This document shows positions 12,885-15,107 of a stretch of 15,107 nucleotides of DNA, one piece after another. The notes under the pieces are model-generated. The model saw only the letters and a list, made by a program, of their open reading frames with translations. It was not told where the DNA came from and did not search any database. Every line of letters begins with the position of its first letter. The stretch's first letter is position 1. Both the position numbers and the translations under genes were made by a program. This DNA is from 21-14-0-10-32-9 sp964501945 (GTDB lineage Archaea > Nanobdellota > Nanobdellia > Woesearchaeales > 21-14-0-10-32-9), in the NCBI GenBank assembly GCA_964501945.1, contig CAZCTY010000025.1:1-15107 (forward strand). The letters run 5' to 3'.

Positions 12885-14174
12885 TTAATAATAGGTTTGG
12901 TCGTCTTCTTCTTCGTTGTTTTTTTTCATTTTTCTAAAAACAACGATTAGTCCTAAAACGATTAATACTATTATTAATACTACTAGTGCCCATTCGAGTA
13001 CTTGTCTTGCTTCCCAAGATCTAGCTTCTTCTCTATCTTCTGGCACAACGACTTTTGCAAGTACTGATTGTTCCTTTACTTCTTCTCCTGTTTGTACTTT
13101 AACGTTTAGCATTCTATCGCCTGCTTCTACGCCGTCTTGTGCTTTAATTCTTAGGTAAGCTGTTTGTGTTTGTCCGCCTCTTACTACGAATGCTGATGAT
13201 GGTTCAAAGGTTACTGTTGCCCATCCTTCGTGTCCTGATACGCTTAGTATGTAGGTTTTTGAGGATGCTCCTTTGTTCTCTATCAGTATTGGATACATTG
13301 ATCCTTGGTAGTCTTGTGATGCGGTAACTTCTACTCTCTCTGGCATTGTTATTGTTGATATGCCATCTTTTCCTGAGACTATTTCTTCTGTTTTTGTTAC
13401 TTCGAATGTTTTGCTCTCACTTACGCTTTGGAATCTGTCGTAATCTACTGTTGCGATTACTTCATAGTTTCCTGCTTTTGCATCTTGTGGTATCCTTAGT
13501 AATAAGGATTCGAATGATTTTGTTTCATCTACATCTAGCCAATCGATTGTTTCGTGTGTTTTTATGTTTAATTCTGGTACTTCTACTCTTACTGTTACAT
13601 CATCTAAATCGTGGTTTCCGTGGTTTCTTACTTGTACTTTAAATGACATTGCTCTTCCTGCTTCGATTGTATTCGATGGGCTTATGAAGAAATTTCTTAT
13701 ATTTACTGCTGATCCTTCTTCTGCTCCATAGATTGCTAATTGGTAATTAAACGTTACAACTGATGCGCTGTTCTCGTCGAATAGTATTAATCTTAGTTTT
13801 GCATCTTTTTGTTCAATTTCCATTGGGACTTCTACTTCTAAGTCAAATGATCTTTTGTGTCCTTCTGGTATGTTGAATGTTGGTGTGTGGTCCATTACCA
13901 TTCTTGGTTCGTGGTGTGCGTGTCTATATCCTGATAGGTACGCGCCCATGTATGCATTTCTTACTTCTTCATTGGTTTGTAGTACGACTCTTAGGTTTAT
14001 CGTATCTCCTCTCTCAACGTATAGTACGTCTTCGTCGTGTGCTACATCTCCGTTAATTCTTACTTGTTCTATGTACATGTGATCTTCGTTGTTCTCTTCT
14101 GCGCTTATCATTGGCATTAATGATACTACCAATAACATCAACATGATGCTTGCACTTATTTTTTTGTATTTCAT
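12885..14174 (-). CDS. Putative S-layer protein, single C-terminal membrane anchor
   Basis: The protein has 429 residues from ATG 14174. That start is chosen over an in-frame ATG six codons upstream because GGAGGAGG lies seven bases before it, within the longer reading. Signal peptide 1-25 (SIMLMLLVVSLMPMISA). Ectodomain: an N-terminal beta domain (MYIEQVRINGDVAHDEDVLYVERGDTINL), a CARDB-like domain (about 150-250, with VRNHGNHDLDDVTVRVEVPEL), and a NEW3-like domain (about 265-380, with ITMPERVEVTASQDYQGSMYPILIENKG). One span at about 396-413 is followed by an acidic tail ending EEEDDQTYY. This layout matches proteins annotated as putative S-layer proteins in Pacearchaeota and Woesearchaeota, where they are thought to coat the cell. 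Balanced Val/Glu/Asp composition unlike the Lys-rich neighbours, a strong SD and an own TATA box point to high expression. Confidence 0.82.
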   Translation of the reverse strand: MKYKKISASIMLMLLVVSLMPMISAEENNEDHMYIEQVRINGDVAHDEDVLYVERGDTINLRVVLQTNEEVRNAYMGAYLSGYRHAHHEPRMVMDHTPTFNIPEGHKRSFDLEVEVPMEIEQKDAKLRLILFDENSASVVTFNYQLAIYGAEEGSAVNIRNFFISPSNTIEAGRAMSFKVQVRNHGNHDLDDVTVRVEVPELNIKTHETIDWLDVDETKSFESLLLRIPQDAKAGNYEVIATVDYDRFQSVSESKTFEVTKTEEIVSGKDGISTITMPERVEVTASQDYQGSMYPILIENKGASSKTYILSVSGHEGWATVTFEPSSAFVVRGGQTQTAYLRIKAQDGVEAGDRMLNVKVQTGEEVKEQSVLAKVVVPEDREEARSWEARQVLEWALVVLIIVLIVLGLIVVFRKMKKNNEEEDDQTYY

Positions 14175-14181
14175 ATTTTTT

Positions 14182-14189
14182 CCTCCTCC
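14182..14189 (-). promoter_or_regulatory. Shine-Dalgarno site of the putative S-layer gene
   Basis: GGAGGAGG on the - strand, seven bases before ATG 14174. It decides the start. Confidence 0.8.
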
Positions 14190-14235
14190 CATTTTTGATG
14201 GTTTTTTTAGCTTTATAGTGTCTTGAAAAGACCTA

Positions 14236-14250
14236 TTTATTTATAAATTT
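14236..14250 (-). promoter_or_regulatory. TATA box of the putative S-layer gene
   Basis: Reads AAATTTATAAATAAA on the - strand, about 65 bases before ATG 14174. Transcription should start near 14215, leaving a leader of about 40 bases with the SD. The gene therefore has its own promoter although it lies 106 bases behind the PKD gene. Confidence 0.6.
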
Positions 14251-14280
14251 TTCGTTTTTGTAACTATTTTTAAGTGGTTA

Positions 14281-15107
14281 TTATATTATTGTTGCTGGAA
14301 AGTAGTTGTATCTTGTTATTCCTTGTCCTGACACTCCTAATAGTAAATCGTGGTCTCCTGTTGGTATGTAGTCCGCATCTGTTATTAGTGTATGGAATTG
14401 TACGGTCTTTGTCTGTCCTGCTCTTAAATTAAAAAATCCGCTTCTCTCTTGTATTCCGTATTCTGGTAATGCGAACGTCGTTCTTAAATTTCTTAGGTTT
14501 TCATCTCCTCTGTTTGTCACTGTTATGTATACTGTGAAGTGTTCGTTTAATTCCATTACTCCGTAGCTTGGTCCGTATACGTAGTGGTAGTCCACTGTTA
14601 GTTTTTGTCCAAAGCCTGGGTCGTCTGCGTGTTGTCCGTATGGTCTTGATGCGTATATTTCTTTTGTTGTTTGTGCTTGTTCTCCGTGTTCGTTTGTTAC
14701 TATTAGTGTTAGCATGTGTCTTCCATTTACTTTAAATTCGTGTTCGAATGTTGGTTCTGTGCTTGTATGTGTTGCTATCACTTGGTTGTTTTGTTCCATT
14801 ACCCATGCATATGATATTATTTCTGCTCCGCTTGCATCGTATGATTGTGATCCGTCGTATTCTTTTACATCTCCTACGAATGGGCTTTGTGGGCCTGTTA
14901 TTATTGCTTTTAGTTCTGTTGGTTTTGTTTGTACTGTGATTGTTTTTGTTTTTGTATCTCTCGCGCCGTCGTTATCTTCTACTTTGATTTTTGCGTCGTA
15001 TGTTCCTTCTTCTTGGAATTGTGCGTTAAAGCTTGTTTGATTGATGCCTTCGTGTACTAGGTTTCCGTTTATGAACCACTCTTCTTTTACAATATAACCA
15101 TCAGGAT
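14281..15107 (-). CDS. Secreted PKD-domain surface protein, N-terminus cut by window edge
   Basis: The reading frame stays open on the - strand from the edge (codons from 15105) to TAA at 14281-14283, about 274 residues. The visible part begins in an Ig/PKD domain (PDGYIVKEEWFINGNLV…TYDAKIKVEDNDGARDTKTKTITV). Next is a second PKD domain (ITGPQSPFVGDVKEYDGSQSYD…SYAWVME…GRHMLTLIVTNEHGE). A final CARDB-like domain follows (LNEHFTVYITVTNRGDENLRNLRTTFALPEYGI…LLLGVSGQG), and the protein stops without a C-terminal membrane span. PKD domains are extracellular beta sandwiches used in adhesion and surface layers. The signal peptide and any further domains lie beyond the edge. It precedes the putative S-layer gene in the same direction, so a joint role in the cell coat is likely (inference). 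A short ATG-initiated form from 14799 would split a PKD domain and is not real. Confidence 0.85.
   Translation of the reverse strand, partial: PDGYIVKEEWFINGNLVHEGINQTSFNAQFQEEGTYDAKIKVEDNDGARDTKTKTITVQTKPTELKAIITGPQSPFVGDVKEYDGSQSYDASGAEIISYAWVMEQNNQVIATHTSTEPTFEHEFKVNGRHMLTLIVTNEHGEQAQTTKEIYASRPYGQHADDPGFGQKLTVDYHYVYGPSYGVMELNEHFTVYITVTNRGDENLRNLRTTFALPEYGIQERSGFFNLRAGQTKTVQFHTLITDADYIPTGDHDLLLGVSGQGITRYNYFPATII

Noticed and set aside
14281..14799. Complete 172-residue protein starting at ATG 14799
   Set aside because: The frame is open to the window edge and the upstream part completes a PKD domain, so this Met is internal.

Overview
The window looks like a metagenome-assembled piece of a DPANN archaeon, most likely Woesearchaeota or Pacearchaeota. 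Reasons: TTTATATA-type TATA boxes 25-30 bp before start codons (apparently leaderless mRNAs), GGAGGTG Shine-Dalgarno sites on other genes, oligo-T stretches as terminators, and a putative S-layer protein of a type I associate with those lineages. No tRNA, rRNA, CRISPR array or insertion sequence was seen. The lineage is inferred from gene content and signals, not from a marker gene.

Left region (1-2293, + strand): the end of one fibre gene, then a complete fibre gene overlapping it by ATGA. The complete gene has a phage-fibre ATKKYVDD motif, a long collagen-like Gly-X-Y shaft, a Cys-rich segment and a C-terminal peptidase S74 intramolecular chaperone with its Ser/Lys dyad. Part of the shaft is a strict 35-residue (105-bp) super-repeat: ten Gly-X-Y triplets plus one five-residue break. 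A 100-N assembly gap lies inside this array. Closing it to zero length restores the reading frame, the 105-bp phase and an exact 105-bp repeat, so the split into two frames is an assembly artefact.

Middle region (2294-9267): a SpoIIM-family membrane protein (-) divergent from a cardiolipin-synthase-like phospholipase D protein (+); a site-2-protease-like membrane protein that has lost its zinc ligands (+); a small membrane protein (-) with a long leader containing a palindrome; a 77-residue protein made of two copies of one motif (+, strong promoter and SD); a two-gene operon of a GH3-type acyl-acid amido synthetase and a DUF2817/M14-like zinc hydrolase (-); and an acidic soluble protein of unknown function (+).

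Right region (9287-15107, all -): a three-gene operon with a 798-residue surface protein (Ig-like domains, three membrane spans, Lys/Thr-rich cytoplasmic tail) and two unknown soluble proteins; then a single-span putative S-layer protein, preceded by a secreted PKD-domain protein cut by the window edge. This end is devoted to the cell surface, as is the fibre locus at the left end.

The + strand is T-rich and G-leaning through the whole window whichever strand is coding, so + genes use T-ending codons and - genes A-ending codons. The A/C-rich part of the collagen array and the first ~55 bases break this pattern and may be transferred, converted or mis-assembled.
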